Shown in pieces: positions 1 to 7,064 of a stretch of DNA of 22,209 nucleotides. A program made the position numbers and the translations under genes. Every line of letters starts with the position of its first letter. Within the stretch, counting starts at the first letter, position 1. Below the pieces are notes generated by a model. It saw only the letters and a list, made by a program, of their open reading frames with translations, was not told the DNA's origin and made no database searches. The DNA comes from CAZMGG01 sp964565715. Its GTDB lineage: Bacteria; Planctomycetota; UBA1135; UBA2386. The stretch covers positions 1-22,209 of the forward strand of contig CAZMGG010000095.1 in assembly GCA_964565715.1 (NCBI GenBank), given 5' to 3'.

Positions 1-968
1 AGGTGACCAGCGGCCTGTCGGCGTTCGGGCTGCCGTTCCTCTGGAAGGCGGTCCGGCTCGACCCGGAGACCGGGCTGCTCTACATGCGGAACCGCTATTA
101 CTCGGCGGCGATGGGGCGGTTCTTGACGGGGGATCCGATCGGGGTATGGGGGGATTGGTCCGGTTCAGGGAACGAATACGGGTATGCTGCTGCTAGGCCG
201 ACGATTCTCAGCGACTCTCTGGGTGAACAAGCGGAGGTGCAATGGCACCACCTGCTTCCAAGAGAGTTTGCCCGGGAACATGGACATCTAGGGTTCGGGG
301 CGGATGATAGTTGGAACGGTTGGAGAGTGACGAGCTCGGACCATAGTAAGTTGCATGGGCCATGGAACGCCGAATGGGGCAAGTTCTTCGAAGACTTCAA
401 GAGCAAAGGCAAAGTTCCCACGAGCGCTGATGTTGATGCTCAGCTGCAGGCGATGGCGAAGGATCCGCGGTTCACTGACCAACTGCGACGCGGTAGGCCG
501 GCGGATCGATCGTACTCAGAGTGGCGACGCGCGGACAAGTCGCTCTTGGCCAATCCCGGCGTCGGCACACCATGTAAGAGACTGGTAATGCCTCGCACTC
601 GAGCGAGGCTTGCCGTGGCGGCTGCTTTGCGAAGGGCGGACGGCAGAGTCAAACGGGGTGGGCGACGAGTTCTGGGCTTCGCTGGTTTTGGGATTCTGGG
701 CTTCCAAGCTGCTTGTTCAGATGACCCTACATCAGTGGTAGTCGATGCGGCCGCAGATCAGGCAGTGGCGTCGATTCCGTATGTGGGTACGCCATACGGA
801 CTCCTGACACTCCTTGGCGCAACTTTGAGCGTTGCCGAGGCTGCGTGGGAGGCGAGTGATCAGTGGGCTCACATTGATCCCCCCGCTCCACTGTCCAGTG
901 GGTTGCACGAAGGAGCATTCGACCGTAGCGTGTACTGGCCGGGCCGTTCGCAAGGGAGGAACTGGTGA
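1..968 (+). CDS. Rhs-family protein, C-terminal part with HNH/DUF2380-like nuclease tip (5' end outside window)
   Basis: This frame is open to the left edge, so only the last ~321 codons of a presumably much larger Rhs protein are present. Residue numbers count from the GTG at position 3. Residues 20-47 carry the conserved Rhs core end (DPETGLLYMRNRYY, then GRFLTGDPIG), followed by the NEYGYAAARP..DSLG segment that normally closes the core just before the variable toxin tip. The tip begins near residue 75. It has WHHLLPREF (His82, His83), then DHSKLHG (His114, His118) and WNAEWGKFF, a pattern resembling DUF2380/HNH-type treble-clef nucleases; that assignment is from memory of the family. Residues ~196-321 are an odd tail: basic residues, a hydrophobic run at 223-235 ending in QAAC (Cys238), and a second hydrophobic stretch at ~256-280. 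Rhs shells typically deliver such tips to competitors. The Rhs identity is firm; the nuclease activity is inferred. Confidence 0.8.
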   Translation, partial: VTSGLSAFGLPFLWKAVRLDPETGLLYMRNRYYSAAMGRFLTGDPIGVWGDWSGSGNEYGYAAARPTILSDSLGEQAEVQWHHLLPREFAREHGHLGFGADDSWNGWRVTSSDHSKLHGPWNAEWGKFFEDFKSKGKVPTSADVDAQLQAMAKDPRFTDQLRRGRPADRSYSEWRRADKSLLANPGVGTPCKRLVMPRTRARLAVAAALRRADGRVKRGGRRVLGFAGFGILGFQAACSDDPTSVVVDAAADQAVASIPYVGTPYGLLTLLGATLSVAEAAWEASDQWAHIDPPAPLSSGLHEGAFDRSVYWPGRSQGRNW

Positions 969-1047
969 GAGCGTCACCGATTGGCGAGGCGGTGCGTTTG
1001 GTCGATGTAGCGACAGCTACGACTTGGCGGTGGGACCACAAGAGTGC

Positions 1048-1052
1048 AGAGG
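1048..1052 (+). promoter_or_regulatory. Ribosome binding site favouring the ATG at 1062
   Basis: AGAGG lies 9 bases before ATG 1062. The alternative in-frame GTG at 1044 has no comparable purine-rich site, so 1062 is the better start. Confidence 0.45.
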
Positions 1053-1061
1053 CATGAAGCT

Positions 1062-1967
1062 ATGAGAGTCAGATCGGATGCGCCCTTCCTGAGGTCCGGC
1101 CTTGGCGTGCACTTTAGCATCGACAAGCAGTTGCTCCGAGATTTCTATAGTGCACAAGAGCTGAAAGAACGCTACCCACAGGGCTACTATCTGGTGCATC
1201 ACATCAGCAGCCCATGGGACCTCTACATATGGGACAAGTACAGAAGCGATCTGGCATTGCCGATGGCGAATCGTGTGCCGTGCGACGTGTTTGTGTGGGG
1301 GTACGGGCCGGCACCAGACTATCGGATGACACGCATTGGCGGTGCGCCATCCGGGCTCGCAAGTGCCGACATTCCTCGGAGGCGAGGCGTGTGCGCGACT
1401 ATGATTGCGCAGATCGCATTTGACGATTCATTGGATATAGTCGGAGCGACGTTGCCCGCCATGTCGCTGGCGGTGTTCGCGTACAGGCCCGATCGCATGC
1501 TATCGTCCGACAATTATGAGTGTCGCTGGATCGTCGGTGACCGACGTGTTTGCGCGAATCGGAAGGAGTACGATCCCGAATGGCATGTTGTTCAGGCGTA
1601 CGGTGTAAGGTTCCGAAGTTGCGACTTTGGAGCTGTGGATGAGAGCGATATTGATAGACGTGACACGCAGCGGCTTGGGCTATGGAAGTTGCCGATCTAC
1701 TCCGCAACCAAGATTGGTGGTGTCTGCAGTAATGGACCTTCCAACATGGTTGGGGGCAGGGAAGAGCTGTTCCTGGGACAGGTGGGAAGTGTCGTTGTGT
1801 CTGCTGCACCGCCTTACCCTTGGACAAACCGCAAGGAACCAATGGACGCATGTGGTCCCGACAGCGTCCATGCAGACAAGAACTGTCTACGCATAGGTGA
1901 CTTGGGCGTAGCGTGCCTCAGCCTGAGAGGTGGCGATGAGGTGGTTGTGCGTGCTGACTGGTTCTAG
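1062..1967 (+). CDS. DUF1963/YwqG-like protein, candidate immunity protein
   Basis: A 301-residue protein with no signal peptide, starting 93 bases after the rhs stop. An in-frame GTG at 1044 would add six residues, but ATG 1062 has the better ribosome binding site. Two segments share one layout. The first has TRIGGAPS, then Pro, then MIAQIAFD, then LAVFAY. The second has TKIGGVCS, then LFLGQVGSV, and GDLGVACLSLR near the C-terminus. The GG..P...AQI...G/L.F pattern is the signature I associate with the DUF1963 (YwqG) fold, so the match is by motif and not by search. Its biochemical function is unknown. Position directly after a toxin-tipped rhs gene, on the same strand and in the same lower-GC DNA, suggests it protects the cell against that tip. 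It could equally be an unrelated passenger. Confidence 0.6.
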   Translation: MRVRSDAPFLRSGLGVHFSIDKQLLRDFYSAQELKERYPQGYYLVHHISSPWDLYIWDKYRSDLALPMANRVPCDVFVWGYGPAPDYRMTRIGGAPSGLASADIPRRRGVCATMIAQIAFDDSLDIVGATLPAMSLAVFAYRPDRMLSSDNYECRWIVGDRRVCANRKEYDPEWHVVQAYGVRFRSCDFGAVDESDIDRRDTQRLGLWKLPIYSATKIGGVCSNGPSNMVGGREELFLGQVGSVVVSAAPPYPWTNRKEPMDACGPDSVHADKNCLRIGDLGVACLSLRGGDEVVVRADWF

Positions 1968-2187
1968 GCCTACTGTAAGAGCATTCCGGGAATCGGGTGG
2001 CTCGCATCTGTTGTGTTCTTCTGCCTCGATGTACCCGAGCACGGAGTTGGTGGTGCTTGCAGTGAGAGCGACGCCCTATGGCGGAACAGCTGTCGAGTTG
2101 TACGACGCTGATGGGGCCCTCGGTGGAATTGAGGCTAGTGTCGATAGTGAGTTGAACCGGAAGATGCTTGAAATGACCAATGGATAG
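1930..2187 (+). CDS. Small hypothetical protein overlapping its neighbours
   Basis: An 85-codon open frame starting at GTG 1930, inside the end of the DUF1963-like gene, and stopping at 2185-2187. The next gene starts within this end (ATGGATAG, ATG at 2180), a layout compatible with translational coupling. The second half (from about MYPSTELVVLAVRATPYGG) has ordinary amino-acid composition. The first half is less convincing, and the true start may be the ATG near 2029 that opens this second half. No family recognised. It may be a genuine small gene of the toxin/immunity cassette, the degraded end of a longer one, or spurious. Confidence 0.35.
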   Translation: MAMRWLCVLTGSRPTVRAFRESGGSHLLCSSASMYPSTELVVLAVRATPYGGTAVELYDADGALGGIEASVDSELNRKMLEMTNG

Positions 2188-2761
2188 GACTTTCGGGGTT
2201 CTGAGAGGTCGTCGCCCCAGTCCCAGGGCCGATGCTTGCCTCGCGCATGGCGTTGTCCAGGGGGGGCGAGTGTTCCGGGCGGGGCCGTGGGTGCCGCCGT
2301 TCTTCGAACCATGGCCGAAGGGCGTTGCGTGTAGCCCTGCGGGTCGTCGGATTCTGGAAGAATCTGGGCTGAGCGGCATTCGTGGGTTCGAGCCTCTACA
2401 GGTTCACGTTGCCGACGTCGGATACCATGATATAGGAGACATTGTGAATGCCGCGGATGTCTTCGACGAACAGGTTGTTGCCCTTGCATCCAGATCCGGA
2501 CGTATGGCCCAATGCTTCATGGTAATGGGTCTTCCGGTGGCATGTCACCTAGGCGAGATGCAGACGGAGAGTGGGTCATGGATAGTCCAGCTCAGTCCGA
2601 TGCGGCCGTTCGTGTACGACTTCGGCGAAGTCAGCGTCGAGGGTGAGTCAGGCAAGGGGATTTACCCCATGTTTCTTGCGTCTACGAGATTCCTCTCCGT
2701 TCTTGAGCGCGAACTGCCGGGGTGGTTCACGTTGACACAGGATACACTGGATCTGGAGTAA
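2180..2761 (+). CDS. Hypothetical protein resembling DUF1629/Imm43-type immunity proteins
   Basis: A 193-residue protein without signal peptide or membrane segment. Residues ~38-75 (PPFFEPWPKG, then CSPAGRRILEESGLSGIRGF) and the C-terminal stretch (IYPMFLASTRFLSVLERELP) both have a residue pattern of the form x-S-x-x-(F/R)-x-x-(L)-x-E-x-G. I associate this with DUF1629/Imm43 and the SitI6-like myxobacterial immunity families. The resemblance is weak and made by eye. The reading frame begins at ATG 2180 inside the end of the preceding small ORF. A scrap of Rhs repeat follows directly after the stop in the same frame. The setting, behind an rhs toxin and beside an rhs remnant, suggests an immunity protein, perhaps for a toxin tip no longer present. 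Real gene likely; function uncertain. Confidence 0.5.
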   Translation: MDRTFGVLRGRRPSPRADACLAHGVVQGGRVFRAGPWVPPFFEPWPKGVACSPAGRRILEESGLSGIRGFEPLQVHVADVGYHDIGDIVNAADVFDEQVVALASRSGRMAQCFMVMGLPVACHLGEMQTESGSWIVQLSPMRPFVYDFGEVSVEGESGKGIYPMFLASTRFLSVLERELPGWFTLTQDTLDLE

Positions 2762-2773
2762 GGAGGCAGCCCG

Positions 2774-2827
2774 GTCGAGACGCACACAGATCCGCTGGGC
2801 AAGGAGGTGAAGGTCCTGCCGGACGGC
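2774..2827 (+). pseudogene. Rhs-repeat fragment (remnant of an rhs gene)
   Basis: Read in the same frame as the preceding gene, directly after its stop, these bases give VETHTDPLGKEVKVLPDG. This resembles one Rhs/YD repeat unit (..DPLGR.....PDG). Beyond it the frame becomes Arg/Gly/Pro-rich with no repeat pattern and stops near 2990. No start codon or flanking repeats accompany it. A relic of an rhs gene broken by recombination is the simplest reading, but a single repeat-length match could arise by chance. Confidence 0.35.
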
Positions 2828-3070
2828 TGCAGAAGGCGGCCGGAAGGATCCCCGGGGCGATCACCTGCGTGTCCGAGGTCCGGAAGGCGAGTGTGGTGGC
2901 GGTCGGGGCTCAACATGCGGGGGGGCGGCAACCAGTCTTCGGCGGGCAGTCGCCGCGTGAACACCCCGCAACCGTGTACGGCTTGACGCTGGATGGCGGG
3001 ATGCGGTATCGAAGCATGCTGGAGTCATGATCAACTCGATTACGAACACGCGGCCTCGTAGGCGGTCGGT

Positions 3071-3075
3071 GGAGG
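3071..3075 (+). promoter_or_regulatory. Ribosome binding site fixing the start of the lipoprotein gene
   Basis: A perfect GGAGG five bases before ATG 3081. The longer in-frame start at 3027 lacks such a site and would put 18 extra residues before the signal peptide. Confidence 0.6.
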
Positions 3076-3080
3076 TCCCC

Positions 3081-3818
3081 ATGGCAGGCAGCGACCATGG
3101 CCTGGGGCGTCGGGCCATGGGCTTGTCGTTCATCTTGTTCGGCAGTCTGAGCATGGTGGCCTGCACGAGCGTGGAGACCGCCGGCCCTCGCATGCCGTGC
3201 ATCCGACTGTCGGAGCCTGCGATCCGGTTGCCGGATGGCTTTCGGCGCGGAGAGGATTCGGGCCTGCCGCCATCGGTGGTCGTTGCGGAGACCGCTGGGC
3301 GATTGCCCGCGACCGGCCTGCGCGGGAGCTCCCTGCTCGAAGTGGAGGAGTGGCTGGTCGGCCAGTTGGGCGTTGAGCGCAGCATGCTGCCGAGGATGAT
3401 GTGCTCCGACGATGTCTATGACCACGACGACGGTGATGGCCCCGTCCTGTATCGGTATCTGTATCCGTATCACGGCGAGATTCCGCTGATCCAGGCGATG
3501 GGGGTCATCGACGCCCGAGCCGGTGGTGTGTGGGCCAGGCTGCCGATCGTCATGAGCCGTCCATGTCTGGACGCGCAGCGCCGCATCGTCGACAGAGGCT
3601 GGGTTCTCAGGAAGATCAACCAGATCATGGGCTACCCGGACGGGCCCCCCAGCCAATATGAGCCCGCGCTGGTGTATGCGCGTCCTCCGGATGCGGCGAG
3701 ACGGGACGCGCTTGGTTGGGAAGACGAGACCGCCGGCGCGATCATGCGCCCGACGTGGATGCTCGAACCTGGGGTGTACGTGGACGGCTGGACCGGCAAG
3801 TTGTGGGTGGAGCGGTGA
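3081..3818 (+). CDS. Predicted lipoprotein of unknown function
   Basis: A 245-residue protein from ATG 3081, chosen for the GGAGG at 3071-3075. An in-frame ATG at 3027 would lengthen it by 18 residues. The N-terminus is a lipoprotein-type signal: a short charged segment ending in RR, a hydrophobic run (MGLSFILFGSLS), then MVAC, whose Cys would be lipidated. The mature part is soluble-looking, with an acidic patch (DDVYDHDDGDG) and aromatic-rich segments (YRYLYPYHGE). I do not recognise a family. It is the last + strand gene of the lower-GC toxin/immunity segment and converges on the receiver-protein gene. A membrane-anchored immunity protein or an unrelated envelope protein are both possible. 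Confidence 0.7.
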   Translation: MAGSDHGLGRRAMGLSFILFGSLSMVACTSVETAGPRMPCIRLSEPAIRLPDGFRRGEDSGLPPSVVVAETAGRLPATGLRGSSLLEVEEWLVGQLGVERSMLPRMMCSDDVYDHDDGDGPVLYRYLYPYHGEIPLIQAMGVIDARAGGVWARLPIVMSRPCLDAQRRIVDRGWVLRKINQIMGYPDGPPSQYEPALVYARPPDAARRDALGWEDETAGAIMRPTWMLEPGVYVDGWTGKLWVER

Positions 3819-3890
3819 GGAGTGCACCTGGCGGCATGCACGCATCCGCACGATCGCCCGATCGCGCGCCGCCCCCCCACCCGCACCCCA

Positions 3891-5198
3891 CTACCCAGGC
3901 AGCAGCGCCGCCAGCAGCACCCGCAGTTCGCGCACGCCGAACGGCTTGCTGAGGCGGTGCAGCCGCCCCCGCACGTCCTCACCGGGCACCCCCGTCGGCG
4001 GTTCGGTCTGCAGCACGCAGACCTGCAGACCGGGGCACAGCCGGGCCACCGATTCCGCCAGCTGGTCGCCGGACTCCGGCCGCGTCCGCTGGTCGACGAT
4101 CAGCAACTCGAAGCGGTCCGGCGTCGCCGCCAGCAGCGAGCGGGCGGCCTCGCCGTCGGTGCAGGCGAAGACCGAACGGCCGCGCGCCTCGAGTTCGGCC
4201 GACAGCAGCGAACGGATCGCCGGGTCCTGCTCGAGCACCAGCACGCCGCCGTAGCGGTCGCGGCCGCGGGGCGGACGCGGGCCTGGATCGTTCCAGTCCT
4301 CCTCGACCGGCATCGGCGGCTCAGCGGGGGCGCAGAGCGGGGAGGCGGCGGCGCTGCCCAGCTCCCAGTCGTCGTCGTGGGCGGCGGCGAACGCGCCGGG
4401 GACGGCGGGCAGCAGCACCAGGGCCCGGGCGACGTGCTGGTCGGCGAGGTGCCAGACCTCGACGGTGGCGCCCTGGCTGGCGAGCAGGTTGCGGGCGGCG
4501 GTGCAGTCCAGCTCCAGGCTCTGGGCGCGCGGGTGGCCCTGCAGCTCGGTGACCGGCTCGTCGACCCACTCGAGGTCCAGCGCGATGGCGACCTCGGGCT
4601 CGACGCCCTCGAAGTGGGCCTGGGTGCCGAGGACGAGGCGGCGGGCGCCGCGTTCCATGTGCATCAGGGCCGACGCGAGGCAGACCAGGGCGTCGTGCAG
4701 GGTGGCGGGGCCGATGCGGACCGGCGGCAGCACGGCGGGGCCCTCGATCTCGACCTGCAGGCCGAAGTGCAGGAGCTGCAGCTCGTCGCGCAGGGCCGAG
4801 AGGGTGGTGGCGACGCTGGTGGCGCCGGTGTCGGGTTCGGGCGGGGCGGCGAAGGCGCGCAGCTTGCTGTGCAGGCGTTGCAGGCGCTGGACGGCGGCCC
4901 AGAGCTGTTCGGCGGCGGGCGGCGGGGCGCTGCCGCGGCTGCCGGCCTCGATCAGGAGCTGGGCGTTGCCGACGATGCCCGAGGCCAGTCCGGCGAGCTG
5001 GTCGGCGACGGCGGTGGCGAGCGCCTGGGGGCCGAGGCTGGCGGTCGTGGCGGGCGGCGGGGGTTCCGGCGCGGGGGCCTGTGGCGGCGGGGCTGCCGCC
5101 GCGGGGGGCGGGATGAGTCGGGGGCGCCGACGGTGGAGCAGCCAGGCGACGGCGCTGGCCCCGGCGGCACCGGTGGCCAGCCACAACCATTCGTGCAC
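3891..5198 (-). CDS. Membrane-anchored hybrid protein: degenerate histidine kinase plus receiver domain
   Basis: A 435-residue protein starting at GTG 5198, where an N-terminal hydrophobic segment (residues ~3-21) is followed by LHRRRPR and a Pro/Ala-rich linker (~29-52). Residues ~56-85 align by eye with a histidine-kinase dimerisation helix (VADQLAGLASGIVGNAQLL against the usual VAHD.NN.L..I.G.A.LL), but the phospho-accepting His is Asp or Gln. The ATPase part (~135-265) lacks the N-box Asn residues and the glycine boxes. Residues 317-435 form a receiver domain: EQD (323-325) at the acidic pocket, Asp369 as phospho-acceptor in LLIVDQRTRPESG, and Lys418 in LSKPF. It is therefore probably a pseudokinase scaffold whose receiver is phosphorylated by another kinase. 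It is the last gene of the minus-strand set, 148 bases after the GH38C-like gene. The open frame extends further upstream, but that sequence is antisense-type filler. Confidence 0.7.
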   Translation of the reverse strand: MHEWLWLATGAAGASAVAWLLHRRRPRLIPPPAAAAPPPQAPAPEPPPPATTASLGPQALATAVADQLAGLASGIVGNAQLLIEAGSRGSAPPPAAEQLWAAVQRLQRLHSKLRAFAAPPEPDTGATSVATTLSALRDELQLLHFGLQVEIEGPAVLPPVRIGPATLHDALVCLASALMHMERGARRLVLGTQAHFEGVEPEVAIALDLEWVDEPVTELQGHPRAQSLELDCTAARNLLASQGATVEVWHLADQHVARALVLLPAVPGAFAAAHDDDWELGSAAASPLCAPAEPPMPVEEDWNDPGPRPPRGRDRYGGVLVLEQDPAIRSLLSAELEARGRSVFACTDGEAARSLLAATPDRFELLIVDQRTRPESGDQLAESVARLCPGLQVCVLQTEPPTGVPGEDVRGRLHRLSKPFGVRELRVLLAALLPG

Positions 5199-5346
5199 GA
5201 CGGGATCCTGGGCGGGGTGGGAGGGGCGGACGAGGGGGGTCCAAGCTAGCCGGCACCGGCGAGGGTGCAACGACGGGGCGGGCGAGGCGGCGACGGCGGG
5301 GCGGCGGGCGGCGGGGGGCTTGCCAGCGGCGCGCGGCGGCGGCAGG

Positions 5347-6333
5347 TCAGGCGGGCTCGTCGTCGCCGCGCGGCGGGCCGAGCTGGAAGTGGTGGGTGAT
5401 CGGGCCGAGGCACTGGGCGGCGGGGGTCGGCACCGCTGTGCCGTCGACGAGGAGGGTGCCGCAGGCGCGCACCAGGGTGAAGGCGACGAAGCCGCCGTGC
5501 GGGCCGTCGATGGGTTCGGCGACGTCGGTGCAGCGATGGCGGATATGGTCGCGGGGCAGGCCGAGGAAGCGCGCGCGCAGGCGGTGGTCCGGGTGGGGGT
5601 TGTCGATGCGCAGCGTGAGGCGGAGGAAGGGCTCGTCGGGGAAGCCGAGGAGCGCGAGGCGGCAGGGGAAGCCGGTGCGGCCGCGGCCGAGGCTGCCTTC
5701 GAGCACGAGCGCGTGCAGGTCCGGGCCCTGGCGGTGCAGGACCGGCTGCAGGAAGCGCGGGTCGAACAGGCGCGGCCGTTCGGTGGGATCGGCGGCGAAG
5801 CCGTCGAGGGTGCCGCGGTCGGTGCGGTCCTCGAAGCGGAGGAAGCCCTGGCTGCGGATGCCGCCGTCGCGGTCCAGCAGGAGGAGGCCCTCCTTGCGGG
5901 AGAAGCGGACGCGGGGGCCGGCGCTGGTGACCAGCAGGTCCTTGCGGCGGCGGAGGTCCTTGCCGTGCAGGATCTGGCCACGGAGCGGGTCGGGCGGATG
6001 GGCGGCCAGGACGGCGGTGGGGTCGCCGTCGCGGGGGTCTTCGGGCAGGAGGCTGGCGGCCTCCTCGAGCGCGACGGCGAAGCCGCGGGCGGTGCCGTCC
6101 TGGACGGTGCCGGCCCAGAGGTCGGGGCGGAGGGTGGGGGAGAGGCCGAGGAGGCGCTGGCGGGCGGCGGTGCTGTGCAGCAGCGCCTGCTGGGCGCGGA
6201 AGGCGAGCAGCTTGAGGTCGATGCGGGCGTCCCGGCTGCCGGGGCCGGGCGGATCCCAGGGGCCGAGGTCGCTCTCGCGCGCGGCGTGGCACTGCAGCAG
6301 GGTGCGGCCGCGGCGGTCCGGGTGGGACTTCAC
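5347..6333 (-). CDS. Protein resembling the C-terminal beta-sandwich of GH38 alpha-mannosidases (catalytic domain absent)
   Basis: A 328-residue protein from GTG 6333. The start overlaps the stop of the methyltransferase gene by 4 bases (GTGA), so the two are probably translationally coupled. Residues ~166-182 (RFEDRTDRGTLDGFAAD) resemble the FED.GDrGD.Y.F.P segment of GH38 enzymes, and residues ~238-256 (LTLRIDNPHPDHRLRARF) the vdN...DHRLR.rF strand pair of their C-terminal domain. At this length there is no room for the GH38 catalytic barrel, and no metal-binding or nucleophile motif was found. No signal peptide. It could be a carbohydrate-binding or regulatory protein, or a split subunit. 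The motif match is by eye; gene reality is well supported by coupling and composition. Confidence 0.6.
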   Translation of the reverse strand: MKSHPDRRGRTLLQCHAARESDLGPWDPPGPGSRDARIDLKLLAFRAQQALLHSTAARQRLLGLSPTLRPDLWAGTVQDGTARGFAVALEEAASLLPEDPRDGDPTAVLAAHPPDPLRGQILHGKDLRRRKDLLVTSAGPRVRFSRKEGLLLLDRDGGIRSQGFLRFEDRTDRGTLDGFAADPTERPRLFDPRFLQPVLHRQGPDLHALVLEGSLGRGRTGFPCRLALLGFPDEPFLRLTLRIDNPHPDHRLRARFLGLPRDHIRHRCTDVAEPIDGPHGGFVAFTLVRACGTLLVDGTAVPTPAAQCLGPITHHFQLGPPRGDDEPA

Positions 6334-6995
6334 GCGGGGTCCGCCGGCAGCTCGATGCTGTAGTGGCGGCCGGAGGTCATGTGCACGCGGGCGTGGGCGA
6401 GGCCGGCCGCGTCGGCGCAGGCGCGGGCCTCGTCGAGGGTGAGGGCGGCGCAGAAGGAGTCGAAGAAGAGCTTCTGCTGGTAGGGGTCGGCGCCGGCGGC
6501 GTGGAGCTGGACCAGGGCGTGGGCGGCCTCGGGCGTGGCGGGGCGGAAGAGATCGCGGATCAGCAGGACGCCGCCGGGGCGGAGGATGCGGGCCGTCTCG
6601 CGCAGGAACGGCAGCGGGTCCGGGATGTGGTGCAGGATGGTGTTGCTGAAGACGCCGTCGAAGGAGTGGTCCGGGTAGGGCAGCGCCTTGACGTCGGCGC
6701 GGACGAACTCGATGCGGTGCTGCAGGCCGAGGGGGGCGAGCTTGGGCCGCGCCAGCTTCAGCATCTCCTCGGCGAGGTCGACGGCGACGATGCGCGGCTT
6801 GGCGGCCTGTTGCGCCAGCAGGATCGGGATGTCGCCGGGGCCGGTGCCGAGGTCGATGACGCGGGTGCAGGCGGCGCCGCCGAGCTGCAGGAAGCGTTCG
6901 ACCACGCTGCGGTTGGCCGCCGAATGGTCCATCTGCTGGTAGCCGTGGGCCTCCTCGGGGGTGTCCATGGCCTCGGGCTCGAGCACGCGCTGCAT
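6330..6995 (-). CDS. Class I SAM-dependent methyltransferase
   Basis: A 221-residue protein from ATG 6995. Another in-frame ATG at 7058 would add 21 residues and leave almost no spacer to the divergent glycosyltransferase. Motif I, the SAM-binding glycine loop, is RVIDLGTGPGDIPILLAQ (~45-62). Asp73 in VAVDLAEEML is the expected ribose-binding acidic residue, FVRADVKALP follows (~97-106), and FDGVFSNTILHHIPDP is the motif IV/post-motif region typical of Methyltransf_11/25 small-molecule methyltransferases. Substrate unknown. It heads a minus-strand set with the GH38C-like and receiver-protein genes and diverges from a glycosyltransferase, so a sugar or surface-glycan substrate is a reasonable guess. 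Confidence 0.85.
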   Translation of the reverse strand: MQRVLEPEAMDTPEEAHGYQQMDHSAANRSVVERFLQLGGAACTRVIDLGTGPGDIPILLAQQAAKPRIVAVDLAEEMLKLARPKLAPLGLQHRIEFVRADVKALPYPDHSFDGVFSNTILHHIPDPLPFLRETARILRPGGVLLIRDLFRPATPEAAHALVQLHAAGADPYQQKLFFDSFCAALTLDEARACADAAGLAHARVHMTSGRHYSIELPADPA

Positions 6996-7026
6996 GGCGG
7001 CGATCTTGGCAGAGGCCGCGCCCGGT

Positions 7027-7053
7027 TCCAGGGGTTGGCCCGGGAATGCCGAT
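7027..7053 (+). promoter_or_regulatory. Weak sigma-28-like element upstream of the glycosyltransferase
   Basis: TCCA at 7027-7030, then 17 bases, then GCCGAT at 7048-7053, 12 bases before the start at 7065. The spacing equals that before flgB and fliL. A second GCCGAT (7061-7066) overlaps the start codon. Weak alone; listed because of the recurrence. Confidence 0.15.
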
Positions 7054-7064
7054 GGCATGGGCCG

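Larger units (their letters stand above)
2762..3080 (+). other. Gene-poor stretch between immunity-like and lipoprotein genes
   Basis: About 320 bases with no convincing gene. It contains the Rhs-like scrap at 2774-2827. An open frame at 2722-3030 runs through it but encodes a low-complexity, Arg/Gly-rich product unlike a real protein. No terminator hairpin or clear promoter seen. Confidence 0.4.

Noticed and set aside
1930..1967. Possible frameshift joining the DUF1963-like gene to the small ORF
   Set aside because: The DUF1963-like protein already has a plausible family-type C-terminus (GDLGVACLSLR...RADWF), so no continuation is needed.
2722..3030. 102-codon + strand open frame across the end of the Imm43-like gene
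   Set aside because: Composition is Arg/Gly-rich with no recognisable pattern. It overlaps the better-supported upstream gene out of frame, and the Rhs-like match lies in another frame.
3851..3864. CGATCG-CC-CGATCG repeat in the convergent gap, considered as a bidirectional terminator
   Set aside because: The two palindromes leave only a two-base loop, which is sterically poor, and no U-run follows on either strand.
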